Origin: Providencia sp.
GTDB taxonomy: Bacteria; Pseudomonadota; Gammaproteobacteria; Enterobacterales; Enterobacteriaceae
Assembly: GCF_003533305.1 (NCBI RefSeq)
Contig: NZ_DOEH01000023.1
Span: 62,001-126,000 of the forward strand
DNA: 64,000 nt
Reading direction: 5' to 3'
In this document: positions 1 through 8,236 of the stretch, one piece after another
How the letters are laid out: each line of letters begins with the position of its first letter
Position numbering within the stretch: position 1 is the stretch's first letter
Notes under the pieces: generated by a model
Told to the model about the DNA's origin: nothing
The model's database searches: none
Seen by the model: the letters and a program-made list of their open reading frames with translations, nothing else
Program-made: the position numbers and the translations under genes

Positions 1-1579
1 AATTGGTAATGGCCAAACCGATGACAGTACGCCGGTTAAAGGGATAACTAACCTGAATAATATGGCGATGATTAACGTATCAGGCCCTGGAATGAAAGGC
101 ATGGTTGGCATGGCTGCACGTATTTTCTCTGTGATGTCACGCAAAGGAATTTCGGTCGTGCTGATTACCCAATCATCGTCTGAATATAGTATTAGCTTTT
201 GTGTACCACAAAGTGAATTACGTCGCGCACGTGCAGCGCTTGAAGAAGAGTTTTATTTAGAGCTAAAAGATGATGTATTAGAGCCGCTTGATGTGATGGA
301 GCAATTATCGATCATTTCAGTCGTGGGTGATGGAATGCGTACGTTGAAAGGCATTTCTGCGCGTTTCTTTTCTGCATTGACTCGTGGAAATATTAATATT
401 GTTGCAATCGCTCAAGGTTCATCAGAACGTTCTATTTCAGCGGTTATTGCCAATGAATCTGCGACAACAGCGGTACGACTTTGTCACCAAATGCTTTTTA
501 ATGCTGAGCAAGTTATTGAAGCATTTATCATCGGGGTTGGTGGCGTAGGTAATGCATTAATTGAGCAAATTCGTCGTCAGCAACAATGGTTGAAGCAAAA
601 ACATATTGATTTGCGTGTCTGTGGTATCGCTAATTCAAGAGCGATGCTAACGAATATGCAAGGTATTGATCTTGCTAATTGGAAAGATGAATTAGCGCAA
701 GCCAAAGAACCTTTTAGTTTGAGTCGTTTGATCCGATTGGAACGTGAATATCACTTTTTAAATCCGGTGATCATTGATTGTACCTCGAATCAAGAAATTG
801 CAGAGCAGTATGTTAATTTCTTAAAAGATGGCTTTAACGTCGTCACACCAAACAAAAAAGCCAATACTTTATCAATGGATTATTATCATCAACTACGAGC
901 GGCTTCAGAGAATTCAAAACGTAAATTCTTATATGATACTAACGTAGGGGCTGGATTACCGGTTATTGAAAATCTGCAAAACTTGCTTAATGCGGGTGAT
1001 GAACTCGTGCATTTTAGCGGTATTCTTTCAGGATCCTTGTCATTTATTTTCGGTAAACTGGATGAAGGAATGTCGTTATCAGACGCAACGACTCTGGCGA
1101 AAGAAAAAGGTTTTACAGAGCCAGATCCTCGTGATGATTTATCGGGTATGGATGTGGCGCGTAAGTTGCTCATTCTTGCGCGTGAAGCGGGTTACGATTT
1201 AGAGTTGAATGATATTGAAATCGAACCTGTTTTACCTGCTGACTTTAATAGTGAAGGTAATGTGGCTGATTTTATGGCTCGATTACCACAGCTTGATGTT
1301 CAGTTTGCTCAGCGTATAAAAGCGGCAGAAGCAGAAGAAAAAGTGTTACGCTATGTCGGTCTTATTGAAGAGGGGCGTTGTCAGGTTAAAATGGTTGCCG
1401 TTGATGGTAACGATCCTCTGTTTAAAGTAAAAAATGGCGAAAACGCACTGGCTTTTTATACGCGCTATTACCAACCAATTCCTTTAGTATTAAGGGGCTA
1501 TGGAGCAGGTAATGATGTTACTGCTGCCGGCGTATTTGCAGATATGTTGCGCACCCTATCGTGGAAATTGGGAGTTTAA
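1..1579 (+). CDS. thrA: Bifunctional aspartokinase I/homoserine dehydrogenase I, 3' part
   Basis: Partial: the frame is open to the window edge (first whole codon at nt 2), so the N-terminal aspartokinase domain lies outside. The visible part begins just before the [13 protein letters not shown] segment of the ACT regulatory domains. A Rossmann nucleotide-binding motif GVGGVG (about nt 535-552) and the homoserine dehydrogenase segment with [10 protein letters not shown] follow. In ThrA these domains carry threonine feedback inhibition and NAD(P)H reduction of aspartate semialdehyde to homoserine. The stop is 3 nt before thrB, so the genes are one operon. The thr leader/attenuator is outside the window. 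Confidence 0.97.
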   Translation, partial: IGNGQTDDSTPVKGITNLNNMAMINVSGPGMKGMVGMAARIFSVMSRKGISVVLITQSSSEYSISFCVPQSELRRARAALEEEFYLELKDDVLEPLDVMEQLSIISVVGDGMRTLKGISARFFSALTRGNINIVAIAQGSSERSISAVIANESATTAVRLCHQMLFNAEQVIEAFIIGVGGVGNALIEQIRRQQQWLKQKHIDLRVCGIANSRAMLTNMQGIDLANWKDELAQAKEPFSLSRLIRLEREYHFLNPVIIDCTSNQEIAEQYVNFLKDGFNVVTPNKKANTLSMDYYHQLRAASENSKRKFLYDTNVGAGLPVIENLQNLLNAGDELVHFSGILSGSLSFIFGKLDEGMSLSDATTLAKEKGFTEPDPRDDLSGMDVARKLLILAREAGYDLELNDIEIEPVLPADFNSEGNVADFMARLPQLDVQFAQRIKAAEAEEKVLRYVGLIEEGRCQVKMVAVDGNDPLFKVKNGENALAFYTRYYQPIPLVLRGYGAGNDVTAAGVFADMLRTLSWKLGV

Positions 1580-1582
1580 GAA

Positions 1583-2512
1583 GTGATTAAAGTTTATGCA
1601 CCTGCTTCAATTGGTAATGTGAGTGTTGGGTTTGATGTGCTTGGGGCTGCCGTATCACCAGTTGATGGCTCATTACTAGGTGACTGTGTGAGCGTTGAGG
1701 CCGCTGAGGTCTTTTCGTTAACAAATAAAGGTAAATTTGTTTCTAAGCTCCCTAAAAAAAATGAGCACAACATTGTCTATCAGTGCTGGCAGCTATTTTG
1801 CGAGTGCCTTGGTAAACAACTTAATGTTGCCATGATCCTTGAAAAAAACATGCCGATTGGTTCAGGATTAGGTTCGAGTGCTTGTTCTGTTGTGGCTGCA
1901 TTGATGGCACTGAATGAGTTTGCTGATAAGCCGTTCGATCAAACCCAATTACTCGATATGATGGGCGAGTTAGAAGGGCGTATTTCGGGTAGTGTTCATT
2001 ATGATAATGTAGCCCCTTGTTATTTAGGTGGTTTACAATTAATTATTGAGCAAATGGGCATTATTTCTCAATCTGTTCCTGCTTTTGATAATTGGTACTG
2101 GGTGATGGCGTATCCGGGAATTAAGGTGTCAACAGCAGAAGCAAGAGCTATTCTTCCTAATAATTACCCACGTCATGATATTGTTAATCATGGCCGTTAC
2201 TTATCGGGTTTTATTCATGCTTGCCACACAAAACAGTCATTACTTGCTGCAACCATGATCAAGGATGTTGTCGCAGAGCCTTATCGCACCCAATTGTTGC
2301 CGGGCTTTGCTGAAGCTCGCCAAAATGCGAAAGAAATTGGGGCTTTGGCTTGTGGTATTTCAGGGTCGGGACCGACATTATTTGCTATTTGTGATGATAA
2401 AGTCATTGCAGAAAAAATGGCTGATTATTTGCAACAACATTACATTCAGAATGATGAAGGCTTTGTGCATATCTGCCATTTGGATCTCGCCGGGGCAAGG
2501 ACAATAGGGTAA
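1583..2512 (+). CDS. thrB: Homoserine kinase
   Basis: 309 residues, the usual length for enterobacterial ThrB (E. coli 310). It phosphorylates homoserine to O-phosphohomoserine, the second-last step of threonine synthesis in the cytoplasm. The GHMP-kinase ATP loop [10 protein letters not shown] is visible near residue 92, and the C-terminal GISGSGPT motif is present. The start is GTG at 1583; the Shine-Dalgarno GGGAG lies inside the end of thrA, and the short spacing to thrA and thrC indicates translational coupling. Confidence 0.97.
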   Translation: MIKVYAPASIGNVSVGFDVLGAAVSPVDGSLLGDCVSVEAAEVFSLTNKGKFVSKLPKKNEHNIVYQCWQLFCECLGKQLNVAMILEKNMPIGSGLGSSACSVVAALMALNEFADKPFDQTQLLDMMGELEGRISGSVHYDNVAPCYLGGLQLIIEQMGIISQSVPAFDNWYWVMAYPGIKVSTAEARAILPNNYPRHDIVNHGRYLSGFIHACHTKQSLLAATMIKDVVAEPYRTQLLPGFAEARQNAKEIGALACGISGSGPTLFAICDDKVIAEKMADYLQQHYIQNDEGFVHICHLDLAGARTIG

Positions 2513-2515
2513 ACG

Positions 2516-3814
2516 ATGAAACTGTATAATTTAAAAGACAATAACGAGCAAGTCAGCTTCGCGCAAGCAGTAAAACAAGGGCTTGGAAAGCAGCAAGGAC
2601 TATTCTTCCCTCAGGATCTTCCTGAATTTAATGAAGCTGAAATTGAAGCTTTGTTGAAATTAGATTTTGTTACGCGTAGTAGCCGTATTTTAAGTGCTTT
2701 TATCGGTGATGAAATTCCGCAAGAAGCCCTTGCTGAGCGCGTTAAAAATGCATTTGCATTTCCTGCTCCCGTAAAAAAAGTCGAAGATGATGTAGCCACT
2801 CTTGAGTTATATCATGGCCCAACATTAGCTTTTAAAGACTTTGGCGGACGTTTTATGGCCCAAGCGTTGGGTCAAGTTGCTGGTGAGCAGCCTGTGACTA
2901 TTTTAACTGCAACTTCGGGTGATACTGGTGCGGCAGTGGCTCATGCATTCTATCGATTGAAAAATGTTCAGGTCGTTATTTTGTATCCAGAAGGCAAAAT
3001 TAGCCCTCTACAAGAAAAATTGTTTTGTACACTAGGTGAAAATATTCACACCGTGGCGATTAAAGATGATTTTGATGCATGTCAGGCATTAGTAAAGCAA
3101 TCATTTGATGATGAAGAGCTAAAACAGGCTTTATATTTGAACTCAGCAAACTCGATTAATATTAGTCGATTACTGGCTCAAATTTGCTACTACTTTGAAG
3201 CGGTTGCTCAAATTCCTGCAGAAAAACGCGATCAATTAGTTATCTCAGTACCAAGTGGTAACTTTGGTGATTTAACGGCCGGACTATTGGCTAAATCAAT
3301 GGGTTTACCGGTTAAACGCTTTATTGCTGCAACTAACGTCAATGATACTGTTCCGCGTTTTCTTGTTGATGGCAAATGGGTACCAAATAAAACGAAGGCA
3401 ACTTTATCTAATGCAATGGATGTAAGCCAACCGAATAATTGGCCTCGCATTGAAGAATTATTCCGTCGTAAAGGTTGGTCGCTAAAAGAACTCGGATATG
3501 GTGTTGTGAGTGATGATGTGACTAAAGATACGGTTCGTGAATTGGATAAAAAAGGCTATTTATCTGAACCTCATGCTGCTGTTGCATATCGCGTTTTACG
3601 TGATCAACTGCAAGATGGTGAGTACGGTTTATTTTTAGGAACAGCTCATCCTGCGAAATTTAAAGAAAGCGTGGAAGAAATTTTAGGTAAAAAAATTCCA
3701 TTACCAGCAGAATTAGCAGAGCGCGCAGAATTACCATTATTATCTCATTTTTTACCTTCTGATTTTGCTGAATTACGTGCATTTTTAATGAAATTAGCAC
3801 CTAAACAAAATTAG
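2516..3814 (+). CDS. thrC: Threonine synthase
   Basis: 432 residues. PLP-dependent enzyme converting O-phosphohomoserine to threonine. The PLP-lysine segment LAFKDFGGRF is near residue 107 and the phosphate-binding TATSGDTGAA motif follows. Third gene of thrABC, 3 nt after thrB. The 3' end is unusual: a 17-bp unit is tandemly duplicated across the stop region (3791-3824), so the protein ends ...KLAPKQN with TAG instead of ...KLAPKQ with the TAA seen in the second copy. The change affects only the extreme C-terminus, so the enzyme should be intact. Confidence 0.97.
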   Translation: MKLYNLKDNNEQVSFAQAVKQGLGKQQGLFFPQDLPEFNEAEIEALLKLDFVTRSSRILSAFIGDEIPQEALAERVKNAFAFPAPVKKVEDDVATLELYHGPTLAFKDFGGRFMAQALGQVAGEQPVTILTATSGDTGAAVAHAFYRLKNVQVVILYPEGKISPLQEKLFCTLGENIHTVAIKDDFDACQALVKQSFDDEELKQALYLNSANSINISRLLAQICYYFEAVAQIPAEKRDQLVISVPSGNFGDLTAGLLAKSMGLPVKRFIAATNVNDTVPRFLVDGKWVPNKTKATLSNAMDVSQPNNWPRIEELFRRKGWSLKELGYGVVSDDVTKDTVRELDKKGYLSEPHAAVAYRVLRDQLQDGEYGLFLGTAHPAKFKESVEEILGKKIPLPAELAERAELPLLSHFLPSDFAELRAFLMKLAPKQN

Positions 3815-3824
3815 CACCTAAACA
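3791..3824 (+). repeat. 17-bp tandem duplication across the thrC stop codon
   Basis: Two perfect copies of AAATTAGCACCTAAACA (3791-3807 and 3808-3824). The second copy moves the original stop out of frame and creates a new one at 3812-3814. Confidence 0.9.
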
Positions 3825-3851
3825 ATAAGTATCAATCTTTGAATCAGAATC

Positions 3852-3877
3852 AAACGGAAGCTTATGCTTCCGTTTTT
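3852..3877 (+). terminator. Intrinsic terminator of thrABC
   Basis: A 10-bp perfect stem (AAACGGAAGC with GCTTCCGTTT), TTAT loop, and a run of T directly after, 38 nt downstream of the thrC stop. Confidence 0.9.
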
Positions 3878-3888
3878 ACTGATAAAAC

Positions 3889-3905
3889 CATCTTCCGAAA
3901 AGATG
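3889..3905 (-). terminator. Possible weak terminator of the glycine-repeat genes
   Basis: Read on the minus strand: CATCTT, loop TTCGG, AAGATG, then GTTTT, 57 nt past the stop of the large glycine-repeat gene. The stem is only 6 bp, so the call is tentative. Confidence 0.4.
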
Positions 3906-3961
3906 ATAATATGATTTCATATTGTGGTATCACTTATCTACTTAGAACTATTACTGGTGTA

Positions 3962-4837
3962 TTAATGTGAACTCACACCATCAATGCCATTTATTCCTCC
4001 ATTTTCTCCACCTTGACCTCCCTTCCCACCATGGCCTGCTCCTGAAATTGCATTACCACCGTTCCCCCCATTTCCAGAGCCGGAGCCTGCACCACCATGA
4101 CCTCCATGACCTCCGTTATTTCCACCATCTCCTCCGTTCCCTCCATTTCCATCTACAGATCCATTCCCACCGTTTCCACCGCTTCCTTGACCGTCACCAT
4201 TTCCGCCATAACCGCCATTTCCCCCATTGATACCACCACTTCCACCATTTCCGCCATTGCCATTACTGCCCGCTTGCGCATGGCCACCATTGCTGCCATG
4301 ACTGTTGTTAGTACCACTACCACCGTTACCGCCATTACCGCCATTTTGACCGCTTCCCCCATGGCTAGCACTCGTTTTCTGGCTTCGGCCACTTCCACCG
4401 TTTCCACCACTTCCACCACTTCCACCGTTTCCACCACTTCCACCGTTTCCACCGTTTCCACCGTTTCCACCGTTTCCACCACTTCCACCGTTTCCACCAC
4501 TTCCACCACTTTCACCACTTCCACCACTTCCACCACTTCCACCACTTCCACCACTTCCACCATTTTCGCCGTTAGTACCATTAGCTCCGTTACTACCATT
4601 GCTACCATTTGTACCATTTGTACCATTTGTACCATTATTGCCATTATTAGATGTTTTTGAATAAAAATGACGATTATTTATTAGTTTGCATAATTTGTTG
4701 TTTTTAATTTCATGAATAATAATTTTATTAAATTTGGAACAATTTAATGAGATATTAAAAGAGTGTTGTGAGTAACTAAATGTGGGAGTTAATGCAATGA
4801 ATAAAATGCTAATTGAAAAGGTTAGTTTATAATTCAT
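3962..4837 (-). CDS. Secreted glycine-repeat protein (GGX repeats), function unknown
   Basis: 291 residues. An N-terminal signal peptide (hydrophobic residues about 4-21, likely cleavage after SYS) is followed by a roughly 40-residue globular-looking part with two cysteines (LNCSKF, KLCKLI) that could form one disulfide. From about residue 63 to the end the protein is almost wholly Gly/Asn/Ser in a three-residue period: NGT/NGS first, then GGS/GGN, then a more varied His/Asp-containing tail. There are no membrane segments and no LPXTG or lipobox. The start has GGAG 6 nt upstream. It is the second gene after a smaller relative 54 nt upstream on the same strand. I do not recognise the family. 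The period would fit a polyglycine-II or collagen-like extended surface structure, which is inference only. Confidence 0.75.
   Translation of the reverse strand: MNYKLTFSISILFIALTPTFSYSQHSFNISLNCSKFNKIIIHEIKNNKLCKLINNRHFYSKTSNNGNNGTNGTNGTNGSNGSNGANGTNGENGGSGGSGGSGGSGGSGESGGSGGNGGSGGNGGNGGNGGNGGSGGNGGSGGSGGNGGSGRSQKTSASHGGSGQNGGNGGNGGSGTNNSHGSNGGHAQAGSNGNGGNGGSGGINGGNGGYGGNGDGQGSGGNGGNGSVDGNGGNGGDGGNNGGHGGHGGAGSGSGNGGNGGNAISGAGHGGKGGQGGENGGINGIDGVSSH
4380..4572 (-). repeat. Short-period coding minisatellite in the glycine-repeat gene
   Basis: On the plus strand this stretch is an almost uninterrupted run of 9-bp units CCACCACTT and CCACCGTTT in varying order, encoding GGS and GGN triplets on the minus strand. 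It is a likely place for slippage and copy-number change. Confidence 0.85.
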
Positions 4838-4847
4838 AGTTTCTCCA

Positions 4848-4870
4848 TCCCCCTTCTCATTGAAGGGGGA
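4848..4870 (-). promoter_or_regulatory. Hairpin directly before the ribosome site of the large glycine-repeat gene
   Basis: A perfect 9-bp stem (TCCCCCTTC with GAAGGGGGA) and a 5-nt loop in the 54-nt spacer between the two glycine-repeat genes. On the minus strand it ends 1 nt before TGGAG and no T-run follows, so it is not a terminator. It may act in mRNA stability, processing or translation. Confidence 0.6.
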
Positions 4871-4891
4871 AATATTTAATATTATGATTAC

Positions 4892-5134
4892 CTATTTACC
4901 ATTACCACCGTTTCCGCCATTACCACCATTGCCTCCATTGGTACCATTACCACCATTTCCTCCATGGCCACCATTACCACCATTACCACCATTTCCGTTA
5001 TAATTAACGTATTCAATTGGGGTTTGAATTGATGTTAGCTCAGTATATTGAGTGGTAGTTTTATATTGAATAGCTGATGCAGATGCTAATATTGGAAAAA
5101 ATAAAGTTGCCATGATAATAGATGATTTACGCAT
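4892..5134 (-). CDS. Small secreted glycine-repeat protein, function unknown
   Basis: 80 residues when started at the ATG at 5134, which has AAAGGA 7 nt upstream; an in-frame ATG at 5173 lacks a ribosome site and would place extra residues before the signal peptide. Signal peptide MRKSSIIMATLFFPILASASA, then about 25 ordinary residues rich in Thr and Tyr, then about 36 residues of GGN/GGH/GTN triplets to the end. It shares architecture and repeat type with the larger protein encoded just downstream, and the two are probably co-transcribed. No family recognised. Confidence 0.7.
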   Translation of the reverse strand: MRKSSIIMATLFFPILASASAIQYKTTTQYTELTSIQTPIEYVNYNGNGGNGGNGGHGGNGGNGTNGGNGGNGGNGGNGK

Positions 5135-5194
5135 ATAATTTCCTTTGGTTTTAAGTGAATAAATAAACTGCATGGAAATTGTAATTTAAAGACT

Positions 5195-5222
5195 GAGATA
5201 ATCAATGAGTGATTGATGTCAA
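5195..5222 (-). promoter_or_regulatory. Predicted promoter of the glycine-repeat pair, spacer occupied by a palindrome
   Basis: On the minus strand TTGACA (5222-5217), a 16-nt spacer, and TATCTC (5200-5195). The spacer holds the inverted repeat ATCAAT-N5-ATTGAT (5201-5217), suggesting an operator. The start codon at 5134 is about 60 nt downstream. This separate promoter and the upstream terminator make the pair independent of silE. Confidence 0.5.
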
Positions 5223-5368
5223 TGGATAATTAAATTTGTATGGAGTTAACTATAAAATAATAATATAAATCATCTATGGGTTTGAACTTAATATGCGTAA
5301 TTTAAATTTTTCAATTAATGATTTGTTGTGTTTTTTATAATAAGATTATGAATGATTAATATGAAAAG

Positions 5369-5395
5369 AAGCCATATTGAAAAATAGTATGGCTT
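5369..5395. terminator. Terminator after the silE-like gene
   Basis: Stem AAGCCATA with TATGGCTT (8 bp, 11-nt loop). T-rich sequence lies on both sides, so it can work on both strands. It separates the silE-like gene from the glycine-repeat genes. Confidence 0.65.
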
Positions 5396-5409
5396 TTATA
5401 GTGAGATAA

Positions 5410-5877
5410 TTATTTTATTTGTTTTAAATGATTGTTAATATCATTTTTAATAGTTGACGATGCACTATTTTTATTAAAAGTTAACATGACGATAGCTTTT
5501 TCATGTTCATTCATATCAGCAAATAATTTTGCCGTTTGTTGTTGATTTTTAGTATAACTAGATGATTTTTTTTGATGATCATTGATCATCTTACTCATAG
5601 ACGGCGAGGTATTATTTTGTGAAAAACTGAATGAAACGGCAGCTTTTTCATTAATATCAAGCTGTGAAAAAGGCACACCTGAGCTAATGTTATTTTTTAC
5701 ATCGACACCGGCTTGTATTAAATGATTCTTGATTGAATTTTGATTAGAAGCAGAGGTGTTGTTCTCCGTAAAGCTTAATGCGGTAGCTGCATTTTTATGC
5801 ATCTCTATATTTGATTGTGCATTAGCGATGCTGACAGTACTCATGATTAAACTTAGTGTGAAGATGATCTTTTTCAT
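5410..5877 (-). CDS. silE: SilE/PcoE-like periplasmic protein with depleted metal ligands
   Basis: 155 residues; signal peptide with cleavage after ANA (residue 20). Three repeats (about 26-53, 73-102, 122-151) follow the pattern x-EKA-x-V-SF-x-NN-x-S...NHL. The third, MNEHEKAIVMLTFNKNSAS, lines up with the MNEHERAAV...NNG repeat of plasmid SilE as I remember it. SilE and PcoE are periplasmic Ag+/Cu ion-binding proteins. Placement supports the call: it follows the sensor kinase gene exactly as silE follows silS, and has its own CusR-type box. Oddity: only one MxxH motif (repeat 3) and five His remain; positions that carry His/Met in SilE are Ser/Phe/Thr here. It may have lost or changed metal binding. 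Confidence 0.65.
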   Translation of the reverse strand: MKKIIFTLSLIMSTVSIANAQSNIEMHKNAATALSFTENNTSASNQNSIKNHLIQAGVDVKNNISSGVPFSQLDINEKAAVSFSFSQNNTSPSMSKMINDHQKKSSSYTKNQQQTAKLFADMNEHEKAIVMLTFNKNSASSTIKNDINNHLKQIK

Positions 5878-5912
5878 AATAAACCCTATTAAGTAAAGTA
5901 ATTTTTGTTGTG

Positions 5913-5918
5913 ACTATA
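5913..5918 (-). promoter_or_regulatory. -10 element of the silE-like gene
   Basis: TATAGT on the minus strand. The inferred start near 5906 places the CusR-type box centre at about -56, suitable for activation. Confidence 0.45.
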
Positions 5919-5950
5919 ATAAGGGTTAATCTCTGTCTTAATACTGACAG

Positions 5951-5974
5951 TAAAATGACAAAATTGCCATTTTA
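5951..5974 (-). promoter_or_regulatory. CusR/SilR box upstream of the silE-like gene
   Basis: TAAAATGACAAA followed by ATTGCCATTTTA, a near-perfect palindrome (two mismatched positions) matching the CusR-box form AAAATGACAA-N2-TTGTCATTTT. It sits between the cusS stop and the silE-like start. Confidence 0.75.
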
Positions 5975-5979
5975 CTATT

Positions 5980-7371
5980 TTAATTTATATTAGGAATGAA
6001 TAAGGTAAATCGCGTTGAATAATCATCAGAAGATACTTTAATAGAGCCTTTATGCGCTAATATGATTGACTTGACAATGGCAAGTCCAATTCCACTGCCT
6101 TCATTTTTACGTTGTCTTGATTTATCAACACGATAAAATCGGTCAAAAAGTTTGGGTAGATGTTCCACTGGAATTTTATGGCCCGGATTACTGATAATAA
6201 TTTCTATACCATTATTAATATTAGTTAGATTAACGCTAATTGTATCCCCTTTAGGAGTATAGCGGATAGCATTAGATAATAAATTTGTTATTGCTCTTCT
6301 TAGCATATCTTTATCCGCTAATATGGGTTGAGCATCGCCCATTAATTTTAATTTAATTTCATTATCTTCAGCAAGAAATTCAAAATAATCAAAAATCAGT
6401 TCGATTTCTGATTTTATATTAATTAATTTTTTTTCTGGTATTAACATATTATCATCAGCTTGTGCTAAAAAAAGCATATCAGATATCATGCGTGATAGTC
6501 GGTTATATTCTTCTAAGTTTGAATAAAGCACTTCAACTAACTCTTCTTTAGTTCGATTTTTATTCAATGAAATTTGTGTTTCAGTCATTAAGTTAGTGAT
6601 TGGCGTTCGCATTTCATGAGCGATATCGGCAGAAAAATTTGTTTGCCTAACAAAAACATCTTCAATTTTGACTAACATCTCGTTGAATGAAAGTGTTAAT
6701 TGCTTTAATTCTGCCGGTACTGCTGTCGGATCTAAACGAATACTCAAGTTTTCAGAGGTAACCGTTTTTATTTTATTACTCACGTCTTTAAGGGGTTTTA
6801 ATCCTTTGATGACTAAAAAATAAACTACGAATATAGTAAACAGGCATAGCAAAATTGCACTGATGATTAAGCTGTTTATTAAAGAATTAAGATAGTCATG
6901 ATGAAAGTTTAATGAAAGAGCTGTGACTAATCGATATTTTTTTTGGTTATGGTTATCAGCACTTACATCAATAAAAGATTCGGATAACCTGTAGTCTTCT
7001 AGATATTCATCCGCATTATCTTTAATTGGGTCATAGTTCTTTAATTGTGTAATAATATCAGTATTAGCAGTTGGAGATATTAACTCATTACCTTCGTTAT
7101 CAACGAGATATACAATAATATCTTGATGTTCATTAATGATGGTTTTGATTCGAGTAAAGTGTTCACTTTCAGAATCAATACTTTCACTTAGTAAACTACT
7201 AATAGTAAGATTCATTTGATTTAGTGTGTATTCATCTTGCTGCTTAAAATGCAAAACAACAGAGTTGATCATGATCCAGCTAAATAGTAATAGCGCGAAG
7301 GAAAGAGCAATACTAATCAGAAAAATAAGTCGTGCAGATATTGAAACTGGAGATTTGAATATATTATTCAT
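5980..7371 (-). CDS. cusS: Copper/silver-sensing histidine kinase CusS/SilS
   Basis: 463 residues from the ATG at 7371, which overlaps the cusR stop by 8 nt and aligns with CusS; an in-frame TTG at 7386 is less likely. Two membrane segments (about 12-38 and 165-190) flank a periplasmic sensor domain of about 125 residues. Then come HAMP, the H-box [16 protein letters not shown] (His252), the N-box LSNAIRYTP, and the G-boxes [10 protein letters not shown] and [11 protein letters not shown]. In this family periplasmic Cu(I)/Ag(I) triggers phosphorylation of CusR. It is co-transcribed with cusR and divergent from the efflux operon. Confidence 0.93.
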   Translation of the reverse strand: MNNIFKSPVSISARLIFLISIALSFALLLFSWIMINSVVLHFKQQDEYTLNQMNLTISSLLSESIDSESEHFTRIKTIINEHQDIIVYLVDNEGNELISPTANTDIITQLKNYDPIKDNADEYLEDYRLSESFIDVSADNHNQKKYRLVTALSLNFHHDYLNSLINSLIISAILLCLFTIFVVYFLVIKGLKPLKDVSNKIKTVTSENLSIRLDPTAVPAELKQLTLSFNEMLVKIEDVFVRQTNFSADIAHEMRTPITNLMTETQISLNKNRTKEELVEVLYSNLEEYNRLSRMISDMLFLAQADDNMLIPEKKLINIKSEIELIFDYFEFLAEDNEIKLKLMGDAQPILADKDMLRRAITNLLSNAIRYTPKGDTISVNLTNINNGIEIIISNPGHKIPVEHLPKLFDRFYRVDKSRQRKNEGSGIGLAIVKSIILAHKGSIKVSSDDYSTRFTLFIPNIN

Positions 7372-8047
7372 GTTGTGGGATCTCAAGTAAATAGCCCATG
7401 CCCCTAATAGTATGAATCAATTTAGGATCGTAATTAAGATCAATTTTTGATCTCAGACGTTTTACTGCGACATCAATTACATTGGTGTCGCTATCAAAAT
7501 TCATATCCCAAACTTTGGATGCAATAAGAGATCGAGATAATACTTCACCTTGATGTAATACAAAAAATTCCAATAGTGAAAATTCTTTACTCGTTAGGTT
7601 TATTTTTTCATTTGCCCGAGTAACTCGTCTTTTAATTAAATCAACATGTAAATCAGCAATGGTAAATTGTGTTTTTTGGATGTTGTTATTACCTCTGCGT
7701 AATAATGTTCTTATACGTGCCAACAGCTCTGAAAAATCAAACGGTTTGACCAAATAATCATCAGCACCAAGTTCCAGACCTTTGACTCTATGCTCAACAT
7801 TACCTAATGCAGTTAACATTAATATTGGTGTGTTTTTACCTATTACACGTAGGTTTTTAGCAATATCCCAACCATTAATATCTGGCAACATCACATCAAG
7901 AATAATTAAATCATATTCTTCTGTAGACGCCATATGAAGGCCTGTGATCCCATTCTCAATAGCATCAACAATAAAGCCAGATTCAGTTAAACCTTTGGAA
8001 AGATATTCTCTCGTTTTATGTTCATCTTCGACAATAAGTAATTTCAC
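7364..8047 (-). CDS. cusR: Response regulator CusR/SilR (OmpR family)
   Basis: 227 residues. The receiver domain has the acidic pair near residues 8-9, phospho-acceptor Asp51 (ILDVMLPD) and Lys101 (LVKPFDF). A C-terminal winged helix ends [14 protein letters not shown]. It should bind the AAAATGACAA-type palindromes at 8113-8134 and 5951-5974 and activate cusCFBA, cusRS and the silE-like gene when copper or silver rises. First gene of the minus-strand arm. Confidence 0.94.
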   Translation of the reverse strand: MKLLIVEDEHKTREYLSKGLTESGFIVDAIENGITGLHMASTEEYDLIILDVMLPDINGWDIAKNLRVIGKNTPILMLTALGNVEHRVKGLELGADDYLVKPFDFSELLARIRTLLRRGNNNIQKTQFTIADLHVDLIKRRVTRANEKINLTSKEFSLLEFFVLHQGEVLSRSLIASKVWDMNFDSDTNVIDVAVKRLRSKIDLNYDPKLIHTIRGMGYLLEIPQHE

Positions 8048-8112
8048 GGTAGCCTCAAAGCTTAGCCAGTAATATGGACACTCTCATTCTAAGCATTGAA
8101 CCGATGAAATGT

Positions 8113-8134
8113 AAAATGACAAATTTGTCATTTT
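8113..8134. promoter_or_regulatory. CusR/SilR box between cusR and cusC
   Basis: Perfect 22-bp palindrome AAAATGACAAATTTGTCATTTT, the classical CusR box. A -10-like TACACT (8165-8170) would put its centre near -53 of the cusC transcript, an activator position. It lies 66 nt from the cusR start on the other side. Confidence 0.88.
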
Positions 8135-8197
8135 CATGTCACTAATCTAACAGGATGTTCTTTTTACACTAGCGATATACAAATAAGGAATATTCAA

Positions 8198-8215
8198 ATG
8201 GCGATACACAAATAA
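8198..8215 (+). other. Possible five-codon leader ORF before cusC
   Basis: ATG GCG ATA CAC AAA TAA (MAIHK) with AAGGA 9 nt upstream, ending 21 nt before cusC. Its end lies in the second copy of an imperfect 15-bp direct repeat (8172-8186, 8201-8215; 14 of 15 identical). The cusC ribosome site is poorly spaced, so coupling is conceivable. Confidence 0.3.
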
Positions 8216-8236
8216 ACATTGAGGCGCGGCTATACT

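Noticed and set aside
4380..4572. CRISPR-like array
   Set aside because: Units are 9 bp with no unique spacers and lie inside a coding frame.
4097..4660. Plus-strand Ser/Thr-repeat ORF of 187 codons opposite the glycine-repeat gene, and a third frame of Val/Met/Glu repeats
   Set aside because: Mirror readings of the 9-bp repeat. No signal peptide or sensible ribosome site, while the minus-strand frame has both.
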